A stretch of 64,000 nt of DNA from UBA11986 sp963734955 (GCA_963734955.1 CAVTJO010000014.1:186001-250000); one strand, 5' to 3'; shown: positions 1-9,943, counted from the first letter of the stretch. Made by a program: numbers and translations. Notes: generated from the sequence alone by a model not told the origin.

Positions 1-1958
1 TATGCACCTCGAAGTCCGGATACCGGCGGCGAGATTTGTCCGACCGAAAGCCCTGAGACGGCCCCGATGAAGTCCATGTCGCGACCCACGCCCGGCGCCC
101 CGACGGCAATCGTGAATTGTCCGGAATGCTGGACTCTGATTGCCGGGTTCAGTGTTTCAATCCTCGTAAGGCTATCCGACGCTGAAAGCTTGGCCCTCAG
201 TGAAGCAGCGAGCTCCTCAGTCTTTGCGATCTTCTTCTTCCGCAACACGAGCGGCTTGAGCGATTCCTTCACCTCATCAAACGGTTTCACTCCGGCGTTC
301 TTGATACCGGTAACGGCAAGCACGACGTAACCGTTGGGAACGGTAAACGGCTCGCTGACCGACCCCGTGCTGTTCTTGAATGCCCATCGAACGATTCCTT
401 CATTGAGCCCGATGCCGGGAACAATCCCGCCTTTTTCCTGGACTTGAGTTTCTTTGACTTCAAGTTCCAGTGACTGGGCTTCCTTTGTGAACTCTGATTG
501 CCTCGCATTATATGCAAAGTCGCGAGCACGCTCGAAGATGTCGTTCTTGGTCTGAGAACTCGCCGTCAGAGGAAGAACGATACTGGACAGCTTGAATTCC
601 CGGTTGTCCTTTGCGGTCAACTTGATGATGTGAAGGCCAAACTGGGTGCGTACCGGACCTGAGACTTCACCCGCCTTCATCCTGAACACCGCATTCTCGA
701 ATTCCTTCACCATTCGTCCCCTCGTAAACCAACCGAGATCACCTCCCCGGGAGGCGGAACCGGGATCCTTCGAGTACTGCTTTGCGAGGGCTGCAAAGTC
801 CTTGCCTGATTTCGCCGCCGCCGCGACTTCGCGGGCGGTCGCCTTGAGAGCATTGGTGTCCTTTTCCCCCTCAAAGGAGAACAGAATATGACTGGCGTGA
901 ACATACTCCTTGGTTGACTTCCGTTCATCGAGGATTTTCGTCAGATGATAACCGTCTGCTTCCAACCTGGGACCGATGATGTCGCCCACCTTGCCCGCAA
1001 AGATGACACTGTCGAGCGACGGCGTCAATTCTCCGCGGCTGAACCAGGATCCGCTATCGGTTTTGTCAGTGTAGGATGTCAATTGTACGAAGTCTGTCCC
1101 GCCGCGCGCTTTGGCCGCCTTGTCTGTGATATCGTCGCGGACGGCGGACGAGTCTGCCGGAGACGGTTTCTCCACAAACTGCGCGTACTTCAACGTACGA
1201 GACGCTTCCATCTTGTACTGATCCAGGTTGTCGTCATAGTACGCTTTCAAATCCGCATCAGTCACCTGAACATCTTCATCCTTGACGAGTTGGTTTGCAT
1301 CGAAGAGCGCATAAAGCGCATCGTACTGTATGCGTTGATCGGCAAAGCGCGCATGCACGTCACCCTCGGTCACGCGGACTGACGCGAGGACAAGGCTCTG
1401 TAACTTCTCCTGGGACCGCCGCTGCCGCAGGTTTTTCTCATAATCAGCGAGCCAGCGCGTTCCGTAGTTGGGATCGGCTCCCTGCGGATCGCGAATGAAC
1501 TCGTTGGGGTTGTTAAGAAATCGGTCAAAAATATCCTTGCGGAACTGCCCTGTCGAGTCAACAAAATTACGCTTCAGGTCCTCCGGCGGATTATCCCCGC
1601 GTACCCAATCGCGCAATTCATCATCCGTGACCGTAATCCCCAGCCGACGAATCTCATCTCCAACCAGACGTTGGGTGACAATCGCCTGCCATGATTGGTC
1701 CCGTGCCTGCTTGAGTTGATTCTCGTCCAGGTCGGCCTTGGTCTGGTTCTTCTGATTTTCCGTCACGGAATTGAGCACATCCGTGAATTCCTTGTAGGTG
1801 ATCTTTTCACCATTCACCTTACCAACAATTTCCGAGCGACCTCCTTTAATGCCCAGGTAGTCCATCCCCCACTCGAAAATGATGGTGATAAGGAACGCAA
1901 TAAGAAGTCCAAAGAGTACATACGGCATGCTGTCACGCATGCGGGTCATGATCGGCAT
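1..1958 (-). CDS. Periplasmic peptidyl-prolyl isomerase, SurA/PpiD-like (partial, C-terminus off left edge)
   Basis: At least 652 codons are open on the minus strand with no stop before the window edge, so the C-terminus is missing. The start is an ATG at 1958 with GGAGGT about 10 nt upstream. Residues about 10-30 form one membrane anchor (YVLFGLLIAFLITIIF), followed by a SurA-N-like chaperone region. A parvulin-type rotamase domain lies near residues 350-445 (HASHILF, then GGDLGWFTRGRMVKEFE and FGLHIIKL). The overall plan resembles PpiD: anchored in the inner membrane and assisting folding of exported proteins by proline isomerisation. A second, weaker rotamase-like segment may follow. It is divergent from secD, which also serves protein export. 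Family call is firm; the choice between SurA and PpiD is not. Confidence 0.85.
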   Translation of the reverse strand, partial: MPIMTRMRDSMPYVLFGLLIAFLITIIFEWGMDYLGIKGGRSEIVGKVNGEKITYKEFTDVLNSVTENQKNQTKADLDENQLKQARDQSWQAIVTQRLVGDEIRRLGITVTDDELRDWVRGDNPPEDLKRNFVDSTGQFRKDIFDRFLNNPNEFIRDPQGADPNYGTRWLADYEKNLRQRRSQEKLQSLVLASVRVTEGDVHARFADQRIQYDALYALFDANQLVKDEDVQVTDADLKAYYDDNLDQYKMEASRTLKYAQFVEKPSPADSSAVRDDITDKAAKARGGTDFVQLTSYTDKTDSGSWFSRGELTPSLDSVIFAGKVGDIIGPRLEADGYHLTKILDERKSTKEYVHASHILFSFEGEKDTNALKATAREVAAAAKSGKDFAALAKQYSKDPGSASRGGDLGWFTRGRMVKEFENAVFRMKAGEVSGPVRTQFGLHIIKLTAKDNREFKLSSIVLPLTASSQTKNDIFERARDFAYNARQSEFTKEAQSLELEVKETQVQEKGGIVPGIGLNEGIVRWAFKNSTGSVSEPFTVPNGYVVLAVTGIKNAGVKPFDEVKESLKPLVLRKKKIAKTEELAASLRAKLSASDSLTRIETLNPAIRVQHSGQFTIAVGAPGVGRDMDFIGAVSGLSVGQISPPVSGLRGA

Positions 1959-2047
1959 AACGGGAAACGACCTCCGACAGGTGAGAAGGAAACGAAAATA
2001 CTCTGTTCAATATAATCTAACCCCCCCGCAGATGCAATGTTTTTTTA

Positions 2048-2081
2048 GTTTGACTCTTGAAGTGGATTGGTTTATATTTGT
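2048..2081 (+). promoter_or_regulatory. Bacteroidota-type promoter of secD
   Basis: TTTG at 2049-2052 and TATATTTG at 2073-2080 are separated by 20 nt. This matches the -33/-7 pattern TTG-N19/20-TAnnTTTG of Bacteroidota housekeeping promoters. It lies about 75 nt before the secD start. The match is seen directly; activity is inferred. Confidence 0.5.
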
Positions 2082-2153
2082 AAGCTTAAAATTACGAAGA
2101 AGTTGTCCCTTCCATCTCCATTTTTCCCGTACGCTTGACCCCGGAGGTTTGTT

Positions 2154-3986
2154 GTGCGTAAGAATCGAGGTAAAATCCTTCTCATTGCTGCAACAGTGTT
2201 GCTGGCATTGTACTTCCTGTACCCCACGTACAAGGATTATCAGTTGCACAAACAGCTTTCATCGCTGCACGGAATCGACAGCGTTCAGTTTCTGGAAACC
2301 AAGGAAGAGGATATCCGGGGGGCACGGGCCAAGCGTATCAAGCTTGGGTTGGATCTCCAGGGTGGAATGCGCGTCGTCCTTGAAGTCAATGTGCTCAAAT
2401 TGATGGAGGACATGGCAAAGAACAAGGATGAGACGTTTGCCGATATCATGAAGCAGGTGAGGGAGGATGTGAAGAAATCCGAAGATCCTCCGGTCCTGCT
2501 GCTGCGGAAGAGATTCGAGGAGCGACAAATACGGATGAGCAGGTACTACGGTAGTTTACGCGACGATAACGACAAGATTTACTCGTCGCTCTCAGACGAG
2601 GAAACGAAGGCAATCGACCGCGGTATTGAGATCGTGCGAAACCGTGTAGATCAGTACGGAGTCTCCGAGCCGTCAATCCAGAAACTCGGTGGCACGAGAA
2701 TCATCGTGGAACTCCCCGGAGTGACAAAGGAATCCGAGGTGCGTCAGCTTCTCCAGGGAACCGCGCTGCTCGAATTCAAACTCCTGAAGGATTCGGAGTT
2801 GTCGTACAAGGTCCTCGAGACAATTGACAAGACCCTTGCCTCGGCGGGAGGCGTTACAGATTCAACCGACACCACCAAAACCGACACTACCAAGGGTTCC
2901 ACCCCCGAAGGTGAAAAGACCCCGGAGCAGCAGGCAAAAGAGCACCCGCTGTTTTCCCTGATTGGCATCAGCCGGCAGGCAGGTGAAGTCGCTGTACCCG
3001 AGGAAAACAGAGACCGCGTGCGCCGGATCCTGGAGCAGGAGAATGTCAAGGCTCAGATTCCTAACGACATGCAATTTGTGTGGAGTGCAAAAGTGCACGT
3101 GACACAGGATGGAAGAAAATACTACAACCTCTACGCCATCAAATCCACGCCGGAGCTTACCGGTGGTGTTATTGTCAATGCCCATGCGACCATTGATCCC
3201 AACACCGGCCTTCCGATCGTCACGATGGAAATGAACAATGAGGGATCCCGGGAGTGGGCGCGCATCACGGGCGCAAACATCAACAAGCGCATTGCGATCG
3301 TACTTGATAATGCCGTATTTTCCGCCCCCGTTGTTCGGAACAAGATTATCGGCGGTCATTCACAGATTGAGGGCATGGACAACACCGATGAGGCACGTCT
3401 ACTGGAGATCGTGCTCAAGGCAGGCGCGCTTCCCGCCCCCGTTGATATCGTGGAACAACGTTCCGTGGGTGCATCGCTCGGCGAAGACTCGATCCGCAGT
3501 GGAATCTTTTCATCCGCCCTGGCAACCCTCCTGACAATCCTGTTCATGGTGATATACTACCGCACGGGAGGGATTGTTGCTGATACAGCGCTCGTGTTCT
3601 GTCTGCTGTATTTGCTTGCAGTTCTCGCGGCCTTCCAGGGAACGCTCACACTTCCCGGTATTGCCGGTATTATCCTCACGCTTGCTGTGGCGGTCGATGC
3701 CAACGTGCTGATCTACGAGCGCATTCGCGAGGAGCAGGAAACCGGCAAGACCATGCGGGCGGCAATTGACGCCGGCTATGCAAAGGCATTTACTGCGATT
3801 TTCGACTCCAATCTCACAACATTCATCACCGGTCTCATTCTCTACCAGTTCGGCACGGGGCCGGTTCAGGGTTTCGCACTGACGTTGATGATTGGAATTG
3901 CCGCAAGCATGTTCAGTGCCATCTTTATCACAAGGGTGATCTTTGAAGTGCTGACCGAAAAATATGGCGTGGTGAGCTTTGGCTGA
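2154..3986 (+). CDS. secD: Protein translocase subunit SecD
   Basis: SecD works with SecF in the inner membrane, using the proton gradient to help pull preproteins through SecYEG. The 610-residue protein has an N-terminal membrane helix (about residues 9-26), the LGLDLQGGMRVVLEV motif that opens the periplasmic domain, a long periplasmic region, and a C-terminal bundle of about five helices beginning near residue 450. It carries the conserved VGASLGEDSI and AVAVDANVLIYERIREE motifs. A Thr/Asp/Lys-rich insert (about residues 240-265) is low complexity and probably a flexible linker. The GTG start at 2154 is chosen because GGAGG lies about 8 nt upstream. secF follows after 53 nt, so the pair is probably one transcript. 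Confidence 0.97.
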   Translation: MRKNRGKILLIAATVLLALYFLYPTYKDYQLHKQLSSLHGIDSVQFLETKEEDIRGARAKRIKLGLDLQGGMRVVLEVNVLKLMEDMAKNKDETFADIMKQVREDVKKSEDPPVLLLRKRFEERQIRMSRYYGSLRDDNDKIYSSLSDEETKAIDRGIEIVRNRVDQYGVSEPSIQKLGGTRIIVELPGVTKESEVRQLLQGTALLEFKLLKDSELSYKVLETIDKTLASAGGVTDSTDTTKTDTTKGSTPEGEKTPEQQAKEHPLFSLIGISRQAGEVAVPEENRDRVRRILEQENVKAQIPNDMQFVWSAKVHVTQDGRKYYNLYAIKSTPELTGGVIVNAHATIDPNTGLPIVTMEMNNEGSREWARITGANINKRIAIVLDNAVFSAPVVRNKIIGGHSQIEGMDNTDEARLLEIVLKAGALPAPVDIVEQRSVGASLGEDSIRSGIFSSALATLLTILFMVIYYRTGGIVADTALVFCLLYLLAVLAAFQGTLTLPGIAGIILTLAVAVDANVLIYERIREEQETGKTMRAAIDAGYAKAFTAIFDSNLTTFITGLILYQFGTGPVQGFALTLMIGIAASMFSAIFITRVIFEVLTEKYGVVSFG

Positions 3987-4039
3987 GTACCGATACTTTG
4001 ACTGTGATTGAATAACCCGATCCACTGGAGAAAGAGCAC

Positions 4040-4957
4040 ATGAGGCTGTTTAAGAAAACCAAAATCGATTTCATGGGTAAGCGAAAGATCTGGTACTCCA
4101 TTTCGGCGACCATCATTGTTGTCGGAATGGCATCTCTTGCGATCAAGGGGTTTGACTATGGCATTGACTTCCTTGGTGGAACAGAGCTGATCGTTGCGTT
4201 CAACGATAATGTCCAGATATCCGATGTTCGGGCCTCGATGGACAAGATCGGCATGACCAAGGCGGAAATCAAAACGTTTGGAACCGACAAGGATATCCTG
4301 ATTCGAACGCCAGAGCAGGGCGAAGGGGGTTCAGTCGCAGACAAAATTAGGTCAGGTTTGCGTGCGTCGTTCCCCGGTAATCCCTTCAATGTCCTCAAAG
4401 AGGACAAGATCGGCCCCAAAGTAGGAGCCGAACTACGGCGCGACGCGTTCTATGCTGTGATCGCCTCACTGATTGCCATCGGTTTGTATGTTGCCTTCAG
4501 ATTCAAGTTCATCTACGGTGTGGGGGCAGTCATTTCCCTGTTCCATGACGTGATTATTACACTCGGCGTCGTCTCGCTCTGCGATGGGCTCCTTAACCTC
4601 GAAATCAACCAGAACATGATTGCCGCCTTCCTGACTCTGGTTGGTCTCTCCATCAACGATACTGTGGTGATCTTCGACCGTATGCGCGAGAATCAGAAAA
4701 TCTTCCGCGGCATGAGCCTCATCGATGTCATGAACAAAAGCTTGAACGAAACATTGAGCCGGACAATCATCACTTCGGGAACTATCTTCATCGTCCTGAT
4801 GACGCTGCTGGTCTTTGGCGGAGAGGTGAACCGCGGCTTTGCGTTTGCACTCACATTCGGAATTGTTACCGGAACGTATTCATCAATCTACATTGCAAGC
4901 GCAGTCGTGCTGGAGTGGGCAAACCGCACAAAGAAGGAAGCCAAGCTCATCGACTAA
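4040..4957 (+). CDS. secF: Protein translocase subunit SecF
   Basis: SecF is the partner of SecD in the accessory translocase complex. The 305-residue protein has an N-terminal helix (about 18-36), the family motif GIDFLGGTELIV, a short periplasmic domain, VGPKVGAELRRDA before the second helix, and SINDTVVIFDRMREN in the conserved membrane core. Length is typical. The start is preceded by a GGAGAAAGAGC region. The gene is separate from secD, not fused. A STAS-domain gene follows 23 nt downstream and may be co-transcribed. Confidence 0.97.
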   Translation: MRLFKKTKIDFMGKRKIWYSISATIIVVGMASLAIKGFDYGIDFLGGTELIVAFNDNVQISDVRASMDKIGMTKAEIKTFGTDKDILIRTPEQGEGGSVADKIRSGLRASFPGNPFNVLKEDKIGPKVGAELRRDAFYAVIASLIAIGLYVAFRFKFIYGVGAVISLFHDVIITLGVVSLCDGLLNLEINQNMIAAFLTLVGLSINDTVVIFDRMRENQKIFRGMSLIDVMNKSLNETLSRTIITSGTIFIVLMTLLVFGGEVNRGFAFALTFGIVTGTYSSIYIASAVVLEWANRTKKEAKLID

Positions 4958-4980
4958 TTGATGCGGAGTATTAAGTCGGT

Positions 4981-5322
4981 ATGAAAGTCAAAGTTGGTCA
5001 GCAGGGCCCGGTAACCATCATAACCCTTCAAGGGAACCTGATGGGTGGGCCGGACGCCACGAGCCTCAACTCGCAGATCCATGAATTGCTCGCAACAAAC
5101 AAAAAGAGCATCGTCCTCGATCTGGGCGGCGTGGAGTTCATGAACAGCTCCGGGCTGGGCATGCTCATCGGTGGCGCGTCGACATTGAAGAATGCAGGTG
5201 GACGGCTTGCCCTTGCATGTGCATCCGAAAAGATTCTCTCTCTCATTAAGGTCACGAAACTCTCCACGGTGTTCGAACACTATGCCTCGGTGAAATCGGC
5301 AACAGAGAGTTTCAGGAAATAA
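4981..5322 (+). CDS. STAS-domain anti-sigma factor antagonist
   Basis: A 113-residue single STAS domain. The central segment VLDLGGVEFMNSSGLGMLIG contains the serine that partner-switching kinases phosphorylate in SpoIIAA/RsbV proteins (MNSSGLG). In such systems the unphosphorylated form sequesters an anti-sigma kinase and so frees a sigma factor. No cognate kinase is adjacent; a SpoIIE-type phosphatase that could act on it lies at 42.3-43.6 kb. It sits 23 nt after secF and is followed by a terminator, so it may be the last gene of the secDF transcript. Confidence 0.9.
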   Translation: MKVKVGQQGPVTIITLQGNLMGGPDATSLNSQIHELLATNKKSIVLDLGGVEFMNSSGLGMLIGGASTLKNAGGRLALACASEKILSLIKVTKLSTVFEHYASVKSATESFRK

Positions 5323-5339
5323 ATTGCTTCTCTCACATG

Positions 5340-5381
5340 AATCTCCGACCTTCCCATTGTAAGGATCGGGGATTTTTGTTG
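5340..5381 (+). terminator. Rho-independent terminator after the secDF-STAS operon
   Basis: AATCTCCGACCTT pairs with AAGGATCGGGGATT across a short loop, allowing G-U pairs and one bulge. A run of five T follows, 20 nt after the STAS stop codon. Confidence 0.75.
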
Positions 5382-5487
5382 TCTCTCACAACTTCTGTTT
5401 CGCTCTTGCGGAGTACCTCATTTCATCAAGGCACGGATGGAATGCGGGATGTACATCGCTGAGCTTTGATGGAGAACTTCCTGAAGC

Positions 5488-6759
5488 ATGCCAGCACAAA
5501 TCATCGTTGGTGCCCAGTGGGGCGATGAAGGCAAGGGCAAGATTGTCGATATCCTTGCCGAAAATGTCGACATTGTGGCGCGGTACCAGGGTGGCGCCAA
5601 TGCCGGCCACACGGTCTGTATCGGCGAAAAGGAATACGTCCTCCACCTCATCCCGTCTGGAATATTCCATCCTCACATTATATGCGTGATTGGGAATGGC
5701 GTGGTCATCGACCCCGTCGCCCTTCTTCAGGAGATTTCCCAGCTCGAGGCCGCGGGCATCAACATCAAGGGGCGGCTTCTCATCAGCCACAACGCTCACC
5801 TGATCATGCCGTATCACAAGCTGCTCGATACAATTCGCGAGCAGGGTTCATCCAAAATCGGCACCACGGGCAGGGGTATCGGACCGGCATACATCGACAA
5901 GTTCATGCGCACCGGGATTAAGATCGTCGATCTCCTTGATCGCGATGTCCTTGCCAGGAAACTCAAGGCAAGTCTGGAAGAAAAGAACCAGATCCTCACC
6001 AAGGTCTATAGCGAGACGCAGATCGATGTTGATGCACTCATCAGTGAGTATCAGGATTTCGACAAGACGATCGATGAATACATCACCGATACGGCCTGGT
6101 ACCTGAATCACGCTCTCAAGGACGGCAAGAGAATTATCGCCGAAGGCGCCCAGGGCGCGTTGCTTGACGTTGACCATGGCACGTACCCCTTCGTGACGTC
6201 TTCCAACCCGACGTCCGGCGGGGCATGCACAGGACTGGGTATCCCCCCTACAGCGGTTACTTCCATCGTGGGGATTGCAAAAGCATACTGTACACGTGTT
6301 GGCAATGGTCCATTCCCGACCGAACTGACCGACGCAACGGGAGAACGTCTTCGCTCGCTTGGTCATGAGTATGGGGCAACCACCGGGAGGCCGCGTCGAT
6401 GCGGCTGGTTTGATGCCGTGGCGATGCGCTACTCGGCAATGATCAACGGCATAGAAACGATTGCCATCACGAAGCTTGATGTGCTCGACCAGTTTGATGA
6501 GATCCGTGTCTGCATCGGATACGAGTACGGGGGAAAGAGACTCAAGACGTTCCCGTCCGACGTAAAGTCACTCATGCATATCACGCCGGTGTACGAGGCC
6601 TTCGAGGGATGGAAGACGCCCCTCGCAGGTGTAACATCATACGCTGATCTGCCGACAAACGCGCGGAGATATGTCGAGGCACTGGCACATCTCTCCAGCA
6701 CACCACTCTGGATTGTCTCAGTCGGTCCCCGGCGAGACCAGACGATCACCATCGAGTGA
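5488..6759 (+). CDS. purA: Adenylosuccinate synthetase
   Basis: PurA joins IMP and aspartate using GTP, the first committed step from IMP to AMP. The 423-residue length is normal. The N-terminus carries the GTP-binding loop and catalytic residues GAQWGDEGKGK. NAGHTV, GTTGRGIGPAY, EGAQGALLDVDHGTYPFVTS, GNGPFPTE, ATTGRPRRCGWFD and TKLDVLD all appear in the expected order. The ATG at 5488 has a TGGAGAAC ribosome-binding region upstream. A histidine kinase follows after 27 nt, so read-through is likely. Confidence 0.98.
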   Translation: MPAQIIVGAQWGDEGKGKIVDILAENVDIVARYQGGANAGHTVCIGEKEYVLHLIPSGIFHPHIICVIGNGVVIDPVALLQEISQLEAAGINIKGRLLISHNAHLIMPYHKLLDTIREQGSSKIGTTGRGIGPAYIDKFMRTGIKIVDLLDRDVLARKLKASLEEKNQILTKVYSETQIDVDALISEYQDFDKTIDEYITDTAWYLNHALKDGKRIIAEGAQGALLDVDHGTYPFVTSSNPTSGGACTGLGIPPTAVTSIVGIAKAYCTRVGNGPFPTELTDATGERLRSLGHEYGATTGRPRRCGWFDAVAMRYSAMINGIETIAITKLDVLDQFDEIRVCIGYEYGGKRLKTFPSDVKSLMHITPVYEAFEGWKTPLAGVTSYADLPTNARRYVEALAHLSSTPLWIVSVGPRRDQTITIE

Positions 6760-6786
6760 CCGACGCCCCCTAGCCCCCGTATCACC

Positions 6787-7953
6787 ATGCCCACAACAAA
6801 CAAGTTCAAGATCTTTCTGATGGCGATGGCACTCGCTCTTGTTGCCGCCATGCTCCTCTATTCACAGAAGATCATTCAACGCCTGTTGGATAAAGAGCGG
6901 GAAGTTGCAGACCTGTACGCAAAATCGTTGGAGAATGTCTCGACGTCAGCATCCGGGGACCTGACGTTCCACTTTGAAGTCATCCGAACCATAGACTTTC
7001 CAATCGTCCTCACCGACACAAAGAATACCCCCATCTATTCGCGCAACCTGCAAATCGATTCCACCATGAGCCAAACGGATAGCCTCGCGTTCTTCCGTGA
7101 GACGCTCGCCGAAATGGACGCGCAGAACAAACCCATCCCCATTGCCGTTAACGATACACTGGTGTTGAACTACGTGCACTACGGGGAATCCGACCTCATC
7201 AAAAAACTCCGTTGGCTGCCGCTGGTCGAGATTTCCATTGCCGCCATTTTCATGTTCGTCGCCTATATCGGATTCAGCTACATCAAGCGAAGCGAACAAA
7301 GCAACATCTGGGTCGGCATGGCAAAGGAGACAGCACATCAGCTCGGGACGCCGCTCTCGAGCATCATGGGGTGGCTGGAGCTTCTGAAATCCGATGCAGC
7401 GAATATCCCGGCATTGGCACAGACAGTAAAGGAGATTGAGAACGATGTGGACCGGTTGAACAAAGTGACAGCCCGGTTCTCAAAGATCGGCTCCCGACCC
7501 GACCTCAAGCCGGAAAACCTCGCCGAGGTGATTCAGGGAGTCATCCGGTATATCTCCCGACGCATTCCAAAATCCGGGAAGACTATTGATCTCACCATCG
7601 ACACGCCGGGGGAATTCCGTGCAATGATCAACCGTGAGCTCTTTGAATGGGTTATCGAGAACCTCATGAAGAACGCGCTCGACGCCATGGACGGACCAAC
7701 CGGGCGCATCGGTTTCTCACTATCCCGAAGCGGTCATCGCACCACGATTGACGTCACCGACACCGGGAAAGGGATCGATCAGAAATTGCACAAGGAGATT
7801 TTTCGGCCCGGTTACAGTACAAAGCAACGGGGCTGGGGGTTGGGATTGAGTCTTTCAAAGAGGATCATCGAAGACTACCACCGGGGAAGACTTTTTGTGA
7901 AGCAAAGCGCTCCGGGAATAGGAACGACGTTCAGGATAAAGCTCGTGAAATAG
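6787..7953 (+). CDS. Membrane sensor histidine kinase
   Basis: A 388-residue kinase with two membrane helices (about 8-26 and 148-168) enclosing a roughly 120-residue periplasmic sensor of no family I recognise. The H-box ETAHQLGTPLSS carries the phosphoacceptor His at about residue 184. N-box NLMKNALDAMDG, G1 box VTDTGKGID and G2 box GWGLGLSLSKRIIEDY form the HATPase domain. No response regulator is adjacent, so it is an orphan kinase. It lies 27 nt after purA and converges on the patatin gene with only 9 nt between the two stop codons and no obvious terminator. Confidence 0.9.
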   Translation: MPTTNKFKIFLMAMALALVAAMLLYSQKIIQRLLDKEREVADLYAKSLENVSTSASGDLTFHFEVIRTIDFPIVLTDTKNTPIYSRNLQIDSTMSQTDSLAFFRETLAEMDAQNKPIPIAVNDTLVLNYVHYGESDLIKKLRWLPLVEISIAAIFMFVAYIGFSYIKRSEQSNIWVGMAKETAHQLGTPLSSIMGWLELLKSDAANIPALAQTVKEIENDVDRLNKVTARFSKIGSRPDLKPENLAEVIQGVIRYISRRIPKSGKTIDLTIDTPGEFRAMINRELFEWVIENLMKNALDAMDGPTGRIGFSLSRSGHRTTIDVTDTGKGIDQKLHKEIFRPGYSTKQRGWGLGLSLSKRIIEDYHRGRLFVKQSAPGIGTTFRIKLVK

Positions 7954-7962
7954 CCTGTGCTG

Positions 7963-9075
7963 TCATTTCCCGCCCTCCATCTCCACCTCTCTCAGCACTC
8001 TTCGTGCTTTCTCCCTTCCCATTTCAAATGTTTCCCCGAGCTTCGGCTGAACAAATTCCGTATCCTGCACAGGCAATTCCTCGTCAGGCGCGATGACGAC
8101 AGGCGCGATGATATGCTTGTTACCTTCCTTGAACGAGAACTTCTCCTGCTCCCTCTCAAAAATCTCCTCCACCCGTGAACGGATCGGTGCGTCCGGGACA
8201 GAACTTAGTACGTCAGCCCTCAACCTCTGCAGAACCCCCAGATCGTTGTTCACGTCCTTCACCGTTTCCATATCCCGGAGGAAATACAGGTTCGGCAACA
8301 GCTCAACCGCGGTTCGTATCAGCAGAGAAAAGACGTTCGGGAACTGCGCCCTGATGCTGTGCTCCGTCTTGTTGGGGTAACTGGGATAGGTGTTGATGAC
8401 ATACAGTTCTTTCACGTCACCCGCATGGAAGATCGCCTTCAGCGGCGTCTTGTTCGAGATGCCTCCATCGGCGTACAGCTGGGGGATGGCGCGGAGGGAA
8501 GCGGGTATATCGGGATCGTCAACGACCGCTTTCACCGGGGGGTATGCCACGGTGGTAATGGTTGATGCCATGATGTACTCCATGGCTTTGCTCACATCGG
8601 GTTCCGATGATATCGATTTGTGGTATGCTTCGCCGGTGTTCAATGAACAGAGCGAGACGAAGAATTCATCGACGGTGTGGCGTGCCCTGATGCCGTCCAT
8701 CTTCAAGTAGTTCTCCACAAACCGTTTGTACAGCGGCATGTTGTCGAACAGTGAATCGACACCGTGTACCGTGGGCCACAAATCCATCCGTGTAGTTGCG
8801 AACCTGAGTATCAAGCCAAAGATCTCCCACCCGCGAATCTGATACACGTCATCATTGGTGAGAGTTTTCCACTGGGATTCGATCTCTGCCCGTGCAGCCG
8901 CCAGCGTAGGCGACTGGGCCACCGCCATCCCGTTCAACGCGCCCACGGAAGTCCCGGAGAGAATGTTGATGCGCTTCCCTCTTTGCTCAAACCATGATAA
9001 CAATTCAATCAGCGCGCCTGCCTGAAACGCGCCGCGTGCCCCACCGCCGGAGAGCACCAAAGCAAGTTTACCCAC
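7963..9075 (-). CDS. Patatin-like phospholipase
   Basis: A predicted acyl hydrolase with a Ser-Asp dyad. The oxyanion-hole motif SGGGARGAFQAG is at the N-terminus, the nucleophile elbow GTSVGALNG places the Ser at about residue 43, and the catalytic Asp is in YADGGISNKTPL. The GTG at 9075 is preferred because AGGGAACC lies just upstream; an ATG at 9114 would add 13 residues but has no ribosome-binding site. There is no signal peptide, so it is probably cytoplasmic or peripheral. The 140-residue C-terminal part is not recognised. Confidence 0.9.
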   Translation of the reverse strand: MGKLALVLSGGGARGAFQAGALIELLSWFEQRGKRINILSGTSVGALNGMAVAQSPTLAAARAEIESQWKTLTNDDVYQIRGWEIFGLILRFATTRMDLWPTVHGVDSLFDNMPLYKRFVENYLKMDGIRARHTVDEFFVSLCSLNTGEAYHKSISSEPDVSKAMEYIMASTITTVAYPPVKAVVDDPDIPASLRAIPQLYADGGISNKTPLKAIFHAGDVKELYVINTYPSYPNKTEHSIRAQFPNVFSLLIRTAVELLPNLYFLRDMETVKDVNNDLGVLQRLRADVLSSVPDAPIRSRVEEIFEREQEKFSFKEGNKHIIAPVVIAPDEELPVQDTEFVQPKLGETFEMGREKARRVLREVEMEGGK

Positions 9076-9178
9076 TATGGTTCCCTGGGAATATCCTTGA
9101 GTTGCCCGATGCACAGAACTATCAACAATGCAGCATAAAGATAAAAAAGTTGGGGAGAGTTACAAGAAATGCCGTCGA

Positions 9179-9862
9179 TTACCTTTCAGCGATCGTCTTC
9201 CTTGCAGTTGAGAACACGCGGTCGAGCATTGACTCGGTGAGCTTTCCCGTAAAAGTATTCTGCTGGCTGGGATGATATGAGGCAATGAATGTGAACGGGT
9301 CGAAGCGATAAACAGCACAGTGTGCAAATACAGGCCTTCGTGTGAAACCTATCTTCGCTGCCGTTTTGAAGGCACTCAGCGCGGCGTCAAACCCGATTTT
9401 CCCGAGGCCAACGATGACTCGAATATTGTGCAACAATTCAATTTCCTGCAGGAGGTATGGCCTGCAGTTGGAGACTTCCTGGGGCAGGGGTTTGTTTTGC
9501 GGCGGTGCACAACGGCATGTTGCAGTAATGTAGCAATCGGTGAGCCTCAATCCGTCATCGCGGTGAATGGATGTCGGTTGATTTGCAAACCCCGCCTTGC
9601 ACAAGGCGCGGTAGAGCCAGTTGCCGCTCTCGTCGCCCGTAAACATCCTTCCCGTTCTGTTGCCTCCATGCGCCGCAGGTGCAAGCCCGACAATGAGAAG
9701 ACGGGCCCGTGGATCACCGAAGCCGGGATTCGGTTTTCCCCAGTACTCCTGGTCTGAAAATCGTTTTACCTTCTCACGGGCAACCTTTTCGCGCCAGCGG
9801 ACAAGGCGCGGGCAAAGGCGGCACATGGTGATTTGCTGGTTAAGAACCTGGAGTTCCGTCAC
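9179..9862 (-). CDS. Uracil-DNA glycosylase, family 5 (UDGb)
   Basis: It removes uracil (and in this family other deaminated bases) from DNA to start base-excision repair. The pattern GLAPAAHGGNRTGR followed by C-terminal SYHPSQQNTFTGKLT is characteristic of family 5 rather than family 4 enzymes. Cysteines in CRLCP near the N-terminus and in the TATCRCAPP and SNC region are placed to hold a 4Fe-4S cluster. The GTG at 9862 has AGGA 6 nt upstream; a TTG two codons earlier is the alternative. It precedes the patatin gene by about 100 nt on the same strand. Confidence 0.92.
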   Translation of the reverse strand: MTELQVLNQQITMCRLCPRLVRWREKVAREKVKRFSDQEYWGKPNPGFGDPRARLLIVGLAPAAHGGNRTGRMFTGDESGNWLYRALCKAGFANQPTSIHRDDGLRLTDCYITATCRCAPPQNKPLPQEVSNCRPYLLQEIELLHNIRVIVGLGKIGFDAALSAFKTAAKIGFTRRPVFAHCAVYRFDPFTFIASYHPSQQNTFTGKLTESMLDRVFSTARKTIAER

Positions 9863-9943
9863 CGTCAATCCTGCGCAATGTAGTATGGGAGAGGCAACCG
9901 ATCATGGGGGTGACTCAAAGTGCACGCATTTCAGAAAATCGAG

